A stretch of DNA of 64,000 nt from Bryoerythrophyllum caledonicum (taxonomy: Eukaryota; Streptophyta; Bryopsida; Pottiales; Pottiaceae): NCBI GenBank assembly GCA_963971425.1, contig OZ020516.1, positions 15,922,593 to 15,986,592 on the forward strand, given 5' to 3'. Under the pieces are notes generated by a model, which worked only from the letters and a program-made list of their open reading frames with translations, was not told where the DNA came from and searched no databases. The first letter of the stretch is position 1. Each line of letters begins with the position of its first letter. Shown here one piece after another: positions 23,641 to 35,945 of this stretch. The position numbers were made by a program, and so were the translations under genes.

Positions 23641-24297
23641 TAATAGTATTCATTCCGTTTGTATATTGAACAAATCTTTCCCTCAGAGTGGCTGATGGCA
23701 ACAACCCTATGACCTTGCAGCTTTGAATTGATGGTTAACGCTATGCAAGTTCCTAAGGGCCCTTTAATAGCAAGGGAAATTTGGTTCAATTGTTTGTGAC
23801 ACTGTCGAATAGCCTGCATCCTCACTTATCATTGGTTAAAACAATGAAATCAAACCCATTACCTTTAATGCGAGGATTGCTATCTTGTCACTGGTAAATG
23901 GTGAGCAGTGAGCATTGAGTAATTGAATTTAGGGTTTAGGGTTTAGGGTTTAAGGTTGATATTTTAGGATTTATGGTTTTAATCATAGGCAATACTTTCA
24001 TCTTTTTCAAAGAAAAGTATCAAATAACTATTTTTCACCCATTTTATTTTTACTCACCGCTCACCGCTCATTGTTCACCGCACACAAGAGAGCATCCCTC
24101 CCTTTAATACTCCTAGCAATGAACACAAAGCTATCTGAGAGAATGAGTGAATATACTATATTTTCTTTAAAAAATGGCTTTAGGACACCAAACCATCATG
24201 GATATACATAAATATCCTATGAGACCCAAGTATCTCAAGTTTCATTTGAATAATAGTCTGAAAGTATGAGAAGTGGGTCCAGCTAAAAGTCTCTGGA
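23641..24297. other. Intergenic with minor frame
   Basis: A minus-strand frame (23640-23825, 61 codons) has balanced composition but no recognisable domain. Otherwise no feature besides the telomere-like run. Confidence 0.35.
23928..23955 (+). repeat. Interstitial TTTAGGG telomere-type repeat
   Basis: Three exact TTTAGGG units plus one TTTAAGG. This is the Arabidopsis-type plant telomere motif. Confidence 0.9.
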
Positions 24298-24301
24298 ATA
24301 A

Positions 24302-25241
24302 CCCCTAAAGGACCAAGTGTCAAAAATGGGCTTTTTGAAAGTTCGGTCAGGTTCCTATGCTGTCAATTTCCAACATTCCTCTTTGAAATTTTTTACTATA
24401 GAAAGGCATTACCAAGACCTTAGTGGGAAAACAATTTTTTTCCTAAATTGGACAATTGATGAAAAAGTTATAGGGTTTTGAATTTCAAATGGGGAGAGCG
24501 GGCACCTCGGGCACCTCCAAAAACTTTTGCTAGGACACTCTACTGAATGTGAGATTTTCAGTACTCGCAAGTAATATTATTTCCCTTAATATTGTCAAAA
24601 AAAAGATCTTGTCTTTAGTGAAAAATAGTATATCAACCCAAATCAAACATTTTCACACATTGTCACTCATTGTCGGGCAAGGTACCAAAAAAACTTCTTC
24701 TTTTCCACATAAAACCTAGATATCTTTATGTTTTTCACTTATTAATTTTTCCACAACAATATGTGGTGTAAACCTTCTTATTGACCATTCGGATTATCAA
24801 TCTAAAACATATTAAGTTCACAAAAAATCAAAGTGTGAATTGACAAATTTTGAACCTTTACTCCTTGCACAATTGTTTTGAATATGCTACACCCGTCTTC
24901 TCCCTCTAAAAATTGGTGTATAAGGAACTAACATCATGCTTAACAAGATGGTAATGGATTTAGACCTTGTGTAGTGCAAAAATTTGACACCAAGTGAAGT
25001 CAAAGTCTGCTGATCCATTGAATGCAGGGAAGAAAATGAACCATTTGCTTGATTTCAAATACTATAATCTTTCAATCCGTGCGGTTAAAATTATGAAATT
25101 TCGTAAATATAGTATCTAATAAGTCTTAATTGAGATCCTACGGTAAAAACTAGAAGTTTTTGTTTCCTTCTTTGTTCATTGCACTAGAATCCAAGAATTT
25201 TGAAGTGTTTTTGGTGTAAAACTGTCACAGTACCTTAGGGG
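24302..25241. mobile_element. TTAA-type MITE, near-complete copy
   Basis: Left end CCCCTAAAGGACCAAGTG, right end AGTACCTTAGGGG, flanks ATAA and TTAA, length 940. Its interior closely follows 4182-5103. Confidence 0.85.
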
Positions 25242-25245
25242 TTAA

Positions 25246-26713
25246 CTTTTAGCCTCAATGCCTTGACACATAGGATATTCAATATTTAAGGAAATTTATT
25301 TGTCAATAATGTAATTTGGGAATGCTTGAACCTCCCCTGATTATACGGTTTTTTTACAAAAATGCCTCACTTCTCCTCTACCTTTAAAAGTTGGTGTACA
25401 AGAATCAAACATCGTGTACATCATAATGGTATGAAATTTGAAACTTTTGTAATGTGGAAACTTGACCATGAGTGAAGTCAAAGTACTAGTCTTCTCACTA
25501 TAGTCAATACTCTTTATGCAAGCATATCATACAACAATAATCTTGTTAAAACATGCAACTTGGATCAAAACCAATCTTCTTACTTTATAACAGCAACACT
25601 TGGTGTACACTCATTTACCCCCCATTCCATCATAATAGCCGATCAATCTAGCATAACCTATACTTACTAGAGTTTTCCTGAAAGTACTCAAGGTTTGAAC
25701 CTTGACTGTCACCCCAAAACGCTGAATTGGGTTGTACACCTGAAAGTCCACTTGTTTTTGAGAAACATGGTGGTTTGGCTAACTTTGGGGTTTATTCCAT
25801 AAATTATGGTCCTTTGTCAGCCAACCAACATGCTACAGGGTTAATCATCTAGGCACACTCACCGTCCAAACATAGATGCAAGGTGGCATTGGTGACTCCA
25901 AATTACTAATTTGGTTACATTAGTTTGCACCATGCGCGTGGCCCATAAAATATGGAGGGTGAGAACTTTCACCCTACAAATATTGCCGTATTTTTAATCT
26001 CACCCTGCTTTGGTGAATAGAGAAAGACACAAGGTCCTTAAAGGATGCTGCACCGAGTCTTTATGGCTGACACAAGGTAGCCACCCTTTAAAACACTGAT
26101 TTTTAGGAAAACTCTACTAAATAGCAGGCATAATGAATGAGGTGTTGAAAAGGGAGCCGACTCTGCATGGAAAAAGCCTTTCTTTTTACTTCAAACACTA
26201 TTATTTTCCACATTGTCTAATCAAATGTTCTAAGCTTTTTAGCATTATAGAATTAGAAAGTATAGTTGAATTTATTTTATTAATTAAAAAAAACTTTCAC
26301 TCTTTGATACTAACATGGAAAAATTTGAAGTGCTTTCGATGAGAGATGGTAAGGGAATTTTTAGGAGTCAAAATTTGATAGTGAAGGAACCTAACCAAAG
26401 GAACCCAAACTCCAATTTGCTCCAAACTCCCTTGGGATTTCAAGACCTTGAAACCACGGACCTTCTATGATATATGGTAAAATTGGGGCACTTATACGAA
26501 TGGACAAATTATGAAATTGACTTTTCATGTTTATTCAATTATATATATACTAGCAATTGGCGCTTGCTTTGCAACGCATTAGTCCAACCATTTGATGTAA
26601 TTTTTATATTACAAACTTCCAAAAAAACAAAAAAAGAAACAAAAAAGGAAGGTAACATGATTCATTGCATGGGTGACTGCACAATTAACTGTGCGGTTGA
26701 CTGCAACGTTTCT
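25246..26713. other. Intergenic with TTAA-MITE remnant
   Basis: Region 25320-25520 keeps eroded internal blocks of the CCCCTAAAGG group. The rest shows no gene or paired ends. Confidence 0.4.
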
Positions 26714-26716
26714 ATA

Positions 26717-27069
26717 AGGTAAGCCTCCCTGTAACCAACAAAGATCCATAGCCAACGCCTATAAAATTGGGGCATTTCCATCCCTCTTCCATCCCATTAC
26801 CACCAACTAAGCTCCAAATGGAGGTTTGCTATTAGTCAAGATCCTTACTTTTGGTCGTTGGTTATGGAGGTACCTATTGTTGGCCACCCACTAAACATGG
26901 CTGTACAGTTTGAAAATTCATAACTAATTCAGTTTTCATCGAAAAAATATGAAATCACTTGGGTTGGAGTTGTAATTCTATTGGCTATTACAGAAAAATA
27001 ATAGTATAATTATCTCCTCTCTCCATGTATGCACATTCTTTAACTTGTTGGTTTTAGGGGGGCTTACCT
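26717..27069. mobile_element. AGGTAAGCC-family MITE, 353 bp
   Basis: Ends AGGTAAGCCTCCCTGTAACC and GGTTTTAGGGGGGCTTACCT, flanked by TA on both sides. The same length and interior occur at 48438-48789 and 50891-51243. TA duplication fits a Tc1/mariner (Stowaway-like) origin. No coding capacity. Confidence 0.8.
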
Positions 27070-27071
27070 TA

Positions 27072-29590
27072 GTTCACTGCATGGTTGACTGCGCAATTGA
27101 TCGCTGCGTGGTTTACTACGCAAGTAATGATTTTAGTAGTAATATGATTAATAGTTATGAAGAGATGGCCATGTATATGTCTACCTCAAGTGCCATCCGG
27201 TGAGGATAAAATATAGGACCTGCTCATAGGCCAATGCATTGTTGGTGCCCCATGGAATATATAAGAAAGTGTGCAGACTGAGAATCACTGCAATATGCAG
27301 CCCAATGAGTGCAGACGTCAACTGCACAGCAAACTCGGCCATCAATGCGAGTCACACACACAAGTGAAATCTACACCCTTCCTAGATAACCACGGTTCCT
27401 GATCTGAGATTCATTCCTATAGCCTGGAAAATGGAAGGCATGGAACCCGCTTGGTGTCATTCTGATGAAGCGGAGGTGCAAACTGCCCACTTTTCAGTCA
27501 ATAGAATAGGACAACTTCACAGCCTGATAAGCCGATCAATAAGTCCAGTTCTGTGGCAACTTTTTATTCCTTCTTCTTCTTCTTCGGAGCAAATCAAACG
27601 AAATTTGATTGCAAAAGGAAAAACTCTGCAAAAAGCTAAGCTGTTCCTCAAATTAACCTGAGTATGTGTGAATTCCACCTGTGACATGCTTCCAGCTGTA
27701 TGGAGAAGAAGCTTATCTGTCACCGAATGTCACTCTTTCCAGCGAACATATATTAGGCCACCGGATGATTTTCACCGGCGCCTTTTCTTCACCGTCTCGT
27801 CACCTTTTGGCACCCAGTCAACTTGTCTTTGGATGTAGAGACAAAACCGAGAACTGAGCGATGATGATTGTGCATTCGGTGGTCCACTTAAAGATTTGCC
27901 ACGAACCAACGGAGCTGGACTCTGGTGTGAAAACCTTTGGGTAGATTCGGTGATGACTTTGGGTAAATTCGGTGACCTCTACAGGAAAAGATATCAGTGC
28001 TACTTCCAGAATATCAGCATCCGAATGATTGATTTGAGTATTGGAACAGGAAAATACTGATATTTTCTTGCGGATGTCAAATCCCATTCAGTTTGACTTC
28101 CGAAAGGATGGCTTTTTTCTGAAAGTAACTGGTGTCTGGACCATGGCGAACTTGACCTACAGAAAAGCATTCATTTCTGGTGAAGGAGCTCAAGGAAAGG
28201 GGAAACACCAACGGCAACAACCGCGTTTAACCACTCGGTGTTCGAACTTGTCAAACATAAAAAAATAATAAATAAGGATTAAAAAAAGCATCAGTGGGGC
28301 TTGTTACCACGGTGGTTTAGATATATTTTCTCCTGATCAGGGGTTTAGGCTTGGCTTTGAAGTATGTGCACATAGCGCCGGTATGTTTTATGATCGGCCG
28401 CAAAAGACATAAATTCCAGGAGAATATCTGCTTTATGGCTCCACAGACGCGGTATCACATTCGCACACACACATGCATCTTGCGAATGCGCCGTGGCGTT
28501 CAATCACAAACTTACCGGGTGGCTCAGAAAGCAAGCAATATGTTCTTTGGATGCTAAGCTGGCAGCCTGGGATGCAACTAAATTTAGTTTCGAGGTCAGA
28601 GCCTCAACTGTTCACTTGGAAAAGTGCTCATCCAGAATTCCTTCGTGAGGGGTAGGGACTGGAGGCACTGACTTCCGGTATCTCCGAGGCTCTTGGATCC
28701 ATTCAATGAGCACCGTGGGATCGATGGAGTTGACCCGAGTGTTGGAGAAGGGAGATAAATCGGTGATGGATGGGGCCCAGTTGGCGAGCCTGGAAATGTG
28801 CCCCACGGAGGTTTTGTGGAATGCCTGGGAGGGGGTAATCATGGCGTGGAGATAGTAATAAAGCTAGGCAAGTGTCATTTTGCGGCTCCACAAGGGTATT
28901 TAATGGAGCTCCGCGGTTGTTTGCGGTCATGGCTCAGAACTCCCTCGAATATTCACAGCCTCCCTGCGCAGCAATCTGATGACATTGCCAATTGTAGACT
29001 TGGAGCAGAACTCGGGGCCTGTGAGCAGCTGGCACACCAGAACCGGCATCGAATCTCTGCCTTCCATGCGGAGCCACCTTCTTTGTTTACAGGGTAAGTA
29101 GAGCCTCCGGTGGAACCGAACTGGGATGAAAACACGTGAATGGACCTCCAGTCTTTCGGGTACGAAAGGTTTGTTGCGATTCGTGGAAGCTGTAGACTCC
29201 ATGTCAGGTCCAGTGCGTTATAAGTCTATTGGCTAACCAAAAGATCATCACCACTATTGTAGAACGTCATGACTGCCACAAGTCATGATAGCTGTTGTGC
29301 CCTTTGAAATACAGTCTTTCGAAAACTTCACCATTGTGAACGTCAACGGTGTCAACTTAGAGCGATGGATTGTCTCCAAATAGTAGTCTCCGGATCCGTC
29401 ACTGTCGTCAGTGCAATATCTAGCTTTCAGTGACGCTCATCTCTCTAGTCAACAATGATCTGAATCTCGTCATCGGCATAGAATTATCGCTGAATTAGTG
29501 GCGGAATGGCAAGGAAGTGGTTGCATTGCCGGGTCTCATGAATTCTTCATTCGGGTGGACGTTGGTAGCTGATCCGGTCGCTGTGAGCTG
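27072..29590. other. Unique region upstream of the AP2 gene
   Basis: GC content rises toward the gene and repeat families are absent, as expected for promoter and 5' leader sequence. Several short overlapping frames (27431-29202, both strands) have no recognisable domain. A TATA box or transcription start could not be fixed. A short upstream frame of eight codons starts at 29592, overlapping the first start codon of the AP2 frame. Confidence 0.4.
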
Positions 29591-29595
29591 TATGA

Positions 29596-30381
29596 ATGCA
29601 GATTTCGAACTTCGCTAACTTGGTCGATTCCGCGGCACTCAGTCAGGTTCAATTCTCGAATAGAGTTCGAGGCCTAGCTCCGGTCAATCACTCAAGCATC
29701 ACCATGTCGGGAAACGGCTCATCGCGGTACCGCGGCGTGCGCATGAGGCGCTGGGGGAAGTGGGTGTCGGAGATTAGAGAGCCGCAGCGACGTGACTCGC
29801 GCTCCAACCGCATCTGGCTCGGATCATTCCGATCAGCCGAAGAAGCGGTACGTAACCAACGAATCATTTACAGATTCCACGTCTGCTTGAGTACTCTTCG
29901 ATTAAATTGATCTGACGAGTCGATGTATGATGATCTTTGACAGGCGCATGCCTATGACGCAGCGCTGCTGTGCCTGCGCGGCTCGAGGCAGAACCTGAAC
30001 TTCCCGAACCACAACTACCGCCTGCCGCCGGGCACGCCAGGCCACTACAGCACGCGCGAGATTCAGGCGGCGGCCGCGGCAGCCGCAGCGCAGTCCGCCG
30101 GGCGCCCGTTCTCGTACAGCAATTTCATGTCGCCCGGGGCCGCGTCTTCCGATGACAGTGGCGACGAGGACGAGCTGGAGGACATCACTTACACCGGGGA
30201 CTCCGGTAGCAACGACGCCAGCGCGTCGCAGCCGTCCAACAACGATAACTGGCGCAACTTCGACGACGACTCCTATAACGTGAACGAGATGGCGCGCGGC
30301 ATGATGATCCAGCCTCCCAACGACGACGACTCCGACGACAGCGACGAAGACAGCGACGACGACGAACCTCGCTTGTGGTAA
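29596..30381 (+). CDS. AP2/ERF transcription factor, DREB type
   Basis: Two exons: 29596-29847 and 29944-30381, with a 96-base GT-AG intron (GTACGT...TTGACAG) in phase 0. The protein has 229 residues, or 193 if translation starts at 29704, where ACCATGT gives a better context. One AP2 domain of about 62 residues starts at [20 protein letters not shown] and ends [11 protein letters not shown]. Val14 and Glu19 (by the usual numbering) mark the DREB subfamily, resembling TINY and RAP2.1-like factors. DREB proteins bind DRE/CRT promoter elements and act in the nucleus, often in stress responses; which targets apply here is unknown. The C-terminal 80 residues are strongly acidic (runs of D and E, ending DDDEPRLW), a likely activation region. 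Two oddities: four extra residues (QRRDSRSN in place of about four) between the second and third strands, and an intron inside the AP2 domain. Confidence 0.88.
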
Positions 30382-31380
30382 TCCGATCACCAGACCTGTA
30401 GATTCTCTCTGGTTCATGTATTCGTAGTCTAACCACCTCCTCCAGTTCATCCACTTAATTCTCCGAAGTTTGCAGCCTAGATACATAATCGATACGTTCG
30501 ATGTAAAAATAAGAGTGCTCTGATACAATGAATCTGACATCGGAGCATTGTATGAGTTGATCCTGGATTCACTATTTAGCTGACCTCCTTCTTGTCTCTG
30601 TTATCAACGCCTACATCACTAGGAGAATTTGCAGCTTCTTCTCTTGCAAGTAGCCACTTCAGAAACTCTCTGTGAATTGACGAAGACATATGGAAGAGTT
30701 TGTAATGTACTGTGGGATCTCTGCTAATAATAAAGTCGCAACTCGGTGTAACAGTACTCTGTTATTTGGTATCACCATCTCAACATCTGTCTTGACTTTC
30801 GTACAATATTGTATTTAGTATCACACTCAAGTTCAGTGCAACTTTACTCTCACACCAACTACGATGCTCAACTGATTAATCACAATAGTGCGCTTTATAC
30901 TTGGTTCTAATTCCAAAGATCATCTGTTATACTAGATCATCTGTCTAGTATATGATCTGAGTGAACGACTCTCACCGGTGCTTACAGTATCGATTCAACT
31001 ACAGATTATGGTCGTGAACTGTAACGGTTGATCGTTATCATTCACAAACCTGGGATTGGTTCGCGTGTTGTCTCAGTCAGCAGATCGACACCAGTGGGAT
31101 AAAAGCGGTTATCGAACCCGTGTGAACGCGGCAGAGAATGTGAGGATTTTGGAGGCGTGATAATGGTGGAGGATGTGAGTAAAGTCTGTTGTCGCATGCT
31201 GTCTGGCTGCACCGGCACATGAACGCGGCACCGGATGTGTAGATCGTGTGGGGCCGCCTCTGACCTCGTGCTATTCTCCAGAGCTGGTGCTACAGCAGTG
31301 TTTTGTTCCAGGTTGTGGACGTGAGCGGTGGCACTGTAGGACAAATATCTTAAAGTTCTGTGTGCCTGTAAAGTGGAAGA
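30382..31380. other. AP2 gene 3' flank
   Basis: An AATAAA at 30728-30733 about 350 bases after the stop could be a polyadenylation signal. The remaining sequence to 31380 holds no recognised gene; the frame at 31042-31344 (minus) has no domain. Confidence 0.4.
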
Positions 31381-31394
31381 TTAACCCCTGAAAG

Positions 31395-31974
31395 ACGCCC
31401 AGGGCGAATTGACCTCCTTGTTGGGAGTTACCCAAAAGGTGGGCCCTGTCTTAGGGCCAGTTTACACTAAGGTGAAGAAGTGCACAGGTCAGTCAAGAAT
31501 TTCAGCCCAAGACATGGTTATTTGAGGCAAGGGTCGATGTGCCGGCCGTGTTTCTTGTCCGAGGCTTTGAGCTCGCCCAAGAAACTTGACCTCCAGAGAA
31601 CCTCCCCTCCAAAAAGTGTCGCCGCATTGGCAGCCATGTCATTTATTCATCCATGCACAAAGTTCTCCACCGGAGGACTCTTGGCCGAAGTGTAAACCCC
31701 CATCGGAGAAGAGCGTCACTCTTGGCCAATCAAATTTCAGAATTCCCCTGGAATTCATGGCCGGTGGACTTCTCCACCATAGTGTAAACTGGCCCTTAAT
31801 TGCGTGGGATCGTTTTTCTGGTCTTCTTATTTTGGGGGGGTCCAGAGGATTTTTTTGGATTTTTTGGGACAAATTTGGGACCTATGGTCATTTTTTATCC
31901 ATGGGGACCCTCCCTTGCTATAATTGGGGCCCCTTAGGTAACTCCCAACAAGGGGGTCAATTTGCCCTGGGCGT
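31395..31974. mobile_element. 240-bp inverted-end MITE, middle layer
   Basis: A 36-base end at 31397-31432 matches the reverse complement of 31937-31972 at 34 positions. Its interior block (GGGGGGGTCCAGAGG and following T-rich run) matches 51806-52047 and 61123-61386. Net of the inner insertion it is about 235 bases. Confidence 0.8.
31454..31795. mobile_element. Harbinger-type MITE, inner layer
   Basis: Ends GGGCCAGTTTACACTA and TAGTGTAAACTGGCCC (28-base ends, 26 matches), flanked by TTA at 31451-31453 and 31796-31798. TTA duplication and GGGC ends fit the PIF/Harbinger (Tourist-like) group. Overlapping frames inside are not genes. Confidence 0.85.
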
Positions 31975-32381
31975 GTACTTGCCGGGTACTAAACTTATAT
32001 CTTTCAAGACTCCAATTCTCTTTATAGTTGTATGGTCAAATTTCACAATTTCTTTATCACATCATCGCATATATGTTTATTAAAAGACCCTACGGTTACA
32101 ACTCAAAAAGTTCGTCTCGGTGATTTTCAATCAGTGGAGTAGGGATTCCTCTAGAATGTCTTGGTCCTTTAGGGATTTACTTATATGAGATAATGTGGTA
32201 AAAGTTTTTTGAAATCTAACTCTACGGATTGAAAGATAACTGGAGTCAAAGTGATAAGTTTTGTACTCCAATAGTACACTTGGTCTTTTTGGTATTACAA
32301 GCGTCTTTTGTTTGCATGGTGCTCATAAACTTTGAATGGAATTTATAAACTATAGGAAAGTTCGTGTATGTTATATCTTAA

Positions 32382-32467
32382 GCCCTAAAGGACTGTGACT
32401 ATGTTTGACCAAAAATCATGGCCATTGGCGGGAGGAGTGATAGGTATGCTCTAACTCAAAAGTAAAC
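32382..32467. mobile_element. Truncated TTAA-type end
   Basis: TTAA followed by GCCCTAAAGGACTGTG is a left end of the CCCCTAAAGG group; the element is cut off by the next insertion and no right end was found. Confidence 0.5.
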
Positions 32468-33001
32468 TAGTACACCGTTCCCTGAATATAGTGTAGACTA
32501 GACTATTTGAAATTTCCTACACTAATTTCATCAAACGCAAATTAAAGTGGTCCACTTCAATTTTCCATCCACATCAAATCATGTCCATTAGAAATAGTGT
32601 GGTTTGTTTCAAAATAAAAGACACGGGAATTGATGTGGATAAGTTTTTACAAATTGTACTCAAAACAAAAATTATAATATAATAACATAATAATAACATA
32701 ATAACGTAATAAAATATTAACATAATATTATAATATAATATAACATAATATAATATAACAGAATATAATATTAACATAATAATATAATAATAACATAATA
32801 ATAACATAATAACATATATTATAATATTAATATTATATATAATTATAACATATATTATAATTACATATTAATACTATATTAATAACCAAAATTGATGTGG
32901 TCCACATCAATTTTCATCCAAAACTAGAATTGATGTGGTCCACCTCAATTTTCATCCACATTACCTATACCTCCACACTATATTCAGTGAACGGTGTAGC
33001 T
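32468..33001. mobile_element. TACACCGTTC-family MITE with AT-rich core
   Basis: The ends at 32472-32497 (TACACCGTTCCCTGAATATA) and 32975-32996 are inverted. The core at 32665-32885 is a run of (TAATAA)n and (TATAATA)n. Blocks with GATGTGGTCCAC repeat on both sides of the core. A shorter related copy is at 51403-51602. Confidence 0.65.
32665..32885. repeat. AT-only low-complexity tract
   Basis: About 220 bases of almost pure A and T built from ATAATA, with scattered C, inside the preceding element. Confidence 0.9.
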
Positions 33002-33011
33002 ATGGCTTTAA

Positions 33012-33740
33012 GCCCTAGGAAAGGCCTAAGGTGTTTTAAAGGAATCTCTACTCTGTTGATTATAATTTGCCAAAATGAACTTTTTGAGAATGCGACTCGT
33101 AGGACCTTCTTCTAAGCTTGTATGAGATGATGTGGTTAAAATTTTGTGAATTTTGACCTTACATATTAGAGTTATTTGTAAAGGGAACCGGTCTTTTGTC
33201 CTCCTTTTTTTCATGGAAATGAAAATCTAACCTGTATTTGAGTGTAGCCACAAAGTAATCCTGTTAAATAAATTCAGGTTTTGAGGGTTTTATGGAGGTG
33301 TCAGTTACCACAAATGGCACAAATCTCCCAAAAACAAACAAGAACAGTGTTGAATAGTGTTGGCTAATTGGACCAATGTGGTATGCATATTCAGCAAAGT
33401 CGTAGACATAGCTGATTGAACAAGTCTGGCACATACAAATGCAGAATGTCGCTGACATGGCTGACTTGAACAGTGTGTACCATGTGACAACACTCGGCGC
33501 TCAATAAAACCCAGGCTCAAACTGGAGTTTGGGAATTCTATGGCTCAAAAACTAATCTGTCCAGTGTTCTATTCAAGGTCTAGAGTAAAACCCTACCAGT
33601 GGACTCAGCGACCCTGGCTTTTCCATTTTACAGGCCAAAAACTCAGGATTTGGGGTACTTTGCGGATAACTCTATTGAAAGATATTACCTTCAAAGTGGA
33701 ATTCTTTTGTACCCCGTAGGTACACTTGGGCCTGTAGGGG
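33012..33740. mobile_element. TTAA-type MITE, decayed
   Basis: TTAA on both sides (33008-33011, 33741-33744). Ends GCCCTAGGAAAGGCC and TTGGGCCTGTAGGGG. The middle (33190-33640) lacks the group's usual blocks and may be another insertion. Confidence 0.55.
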
Positions 33741-34015
33741 TTAAGTGTGGCTAGAGTTTAGGAGAAGAATTAAATACCAACTTGCATTCCAACACATGTG
33801 CAAAATCAAAACAATATGAATCATGTGAAAAATGGCTATTTGCACCCAACAAAATATAGAAGGGTATAAAAAGGAAAAGATTTCAATAGTACAAAAGTAT
33901 TTACAAAAGTGTTTACAGCCAGGCTCCACTTTAGGCTTCATTTATGGGATGTACGGTGTCAATATTTTCATAGTCTCAATTTTTAGAGTTTTGGATTCCT
34001 AAAGATCTTGCATTA

Positions 34016-35708
34016 ACCCACAGGAACTTTTCATCATTGACAATTTCACACCAGAACGACTTTGAAATTGTTGATTCTATTGCAATGAGTAATGAAGGAT
34101 ATAAAACCTTATACTTACAGTTTTGACCGTAGGATCTTCATTAACCCCTAAAAATCCTTGTGTTCTTGGGAGCTCGAAAACCAAAAACTGCGAATTTCTA
34201 CCACCTTGTTGGAATTGAGGTATGGTCAATGTAATTACTGTTTTTTAGTACTTTCAACCGTAGGATCTTGAACCTAGCTACTATGGAATATACTACATCA
34301 AATTTGAGCCGTTGGATGTGCACCATTTGTGAGATTATAATGTTCAAAGTTGATGCAAAACTTTTTTTGGGCATTGTTTAAAAGACATAGTCTACTTTGT
34401 GCAAAGGAAAACTTGATGATTGCTACACCAATCATTTTGCTCATATTTTTTTCCATGTGGAGAATCATGTTTTGAATGCCTATGCAAAATTTTAGAGACT
34501 CATTTGGCTTTTTGGACCTTCATGCAAATTATTTTCCAACAGAAGGTATAAAAACGGTGATTTGGAAAAACATGCATCACGTTTATTGTATTTAATTTAG
34601 GAAAAAATGAACGGTGAGTAGGTACCTCTTTAAGTTTGTGAATTTTGGGAAAAATTATTTTTGAAAAATTATTAAATCTCAAATTTTGACGAATTTTGAA
34701 AGAAAAAAATGTAATATTGTGAAAAACTTTGAAACTTGTTGTTGTAATTTTTAAAGGCTGCCCTTGCAGAATTGGTAAAAGGTTCAACATGGGTCACTTG
34801 GAAATTTGAATAGAAACTTGGTTATGAACATATTAGCAAAAAAACATTTCAAAAAAATGTTGAAAATAAAAAGTTTTTTTCTGCCCGCCCAGAGGTTGAA
34901 AACTAAAATTTGAGTAAATAAGCTCAAAAATTGGAATTCGACTTTGCAAATTGTTGCACATACACCTTGTAGTATAGGGAACACCCCGTAAAAATCTTTT
35001 GCAAAAATATTAAATTTAACCCCTTGAACTAGGCTGCCCGAAATAGCAAAAAGCCATTTCGGCTTTCAAGGATCTTTAGGGGTTAAGACTTACTAAGTGA
35101 CATATTCACAAAGTTTCATACACTTTGACCACACAAATTGAAATATTATAGTGTGCAGAGTCAAGAAAATGGTTAATTTTCTTCCTCGCTTTGAGAGGAT
35201 CAACAAACTTTGACACCACTTGGTAAAAACAAATTGCACTACACAAGGTCTAAATCTCTTACCATTGTGTTAAGCATGATGTTAGTTCCCTATGCACCAA
35301 TTTTTAGAGGAAAACAAAGGGTGTAGCATATTCAAAACAAGTGTGCAAGGAGTGGAGGTTCAAAACTTGTCAATTCACTATTTCATTTTTTGAGAACTTA
35401 CTATGTTTTAGAATGATAATCCAAACGGTCAATAAGAAGGTTTACACCACGTATTGTTGTAGAAAAAATAAAAAGTGAAAAATATGAAGATCTCTAGGTT
35501 TTATGTGGAAAAGATGAAGTTTTTTCCCGCTTGCCCAAAATGTGTAAATGTGTTTGACTTGAGTTGAAATGTTTGTTTACACTAAAGACAAGAATTTTTT
35601 GACATTTTCAAAGAAGATAATATTCTCTACATATATGGAAAATCTCAATGTCAATAGAGACTTCTAGCAAACTTTTGGAGTTACCCAGAGTCCCCATTCT
35701 AACTTTGA
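34016..35708. mobile_element. TTAA-type MITE, interrupted and running into the gap
   Basis: Left end CCCACAGGAACTTTTC after TTAA, then the standard CAATTTCACACC block. It contains the inserted element 34145-35082 and continues collinear with 7700-8330 until the N gap. Confidence 0.75.
34145..35082. mobile_element. TTAA-type MITE, distinct subfamily, clean target duplication
   Basis: Ends CCCCTAAAAATCCTTG and CAAGGATCTTTAGGGG; flanks TTAA (34141-34144, 35083-35086). The unoccupied counterpart at 7697-7700 has one TTAA between the same flanks (TCTCCA and GACTTACG). Its interior differs from the main subfamily. Length 938; no transposase frame. Confidence 0.9.
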
Positions 35709-35908
35709 NNNNNNNNNNNNNNNNNNNNNNNNNNNNNNNNNNNNNNNNNNNNNNNNNNNNNNNNNNNNNNNNNNNNNNNNNNNNNNNNNNNNNNNNNNNN
35801 NNNNNNNNNNNNNNNNNNNNNNNNNNNNNNNNNNNNNNNNNNNNNNNNNNNNNNNNNNNNNNNNNNNNNNNNNNNNNNNNNNNNNNNNNNNNNNNNNNNN
35901 NNNNNNNN
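35709..35908. other. Assembly gap (N x 200)
   Basis: Exactly 200 Ns, probably a placeholder length. Open frames spanning it are meaningless. A GT microsatellite sits at its right edge. Confidence 0.99.
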
Positions 35909-35911
35909 ATA

Positions 35912-35942
<31 letters not shown>

Positions 35943-35945
35943 AAT
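35909..35945. repeat. (TG)n(TATG)n microsatellite
   Basis: About nine TG units then TATG units, adjoining the gap; the repeat may be why assembly broke. Confidence 0.9.

Larger units (their letters stand above)
31385..32175. mobile_element. TTAA-type MITE, outer layer of a triple nest
   Basis: Left end CCCCTGAAAGAC after TTAA (31381-31384); right end GGTCCTTTAGGGA before TTTA. Matches the short subgroup (16813-17110) once the inner elements are removed. A further eroded right half follows to about 32290. Confidence 0.7.

Noticed and set aside
29902-30540. 212-codon minus-strand frame
   Set aside because: Shadow of the GC-rich second AP2 exon on the opposite strand.
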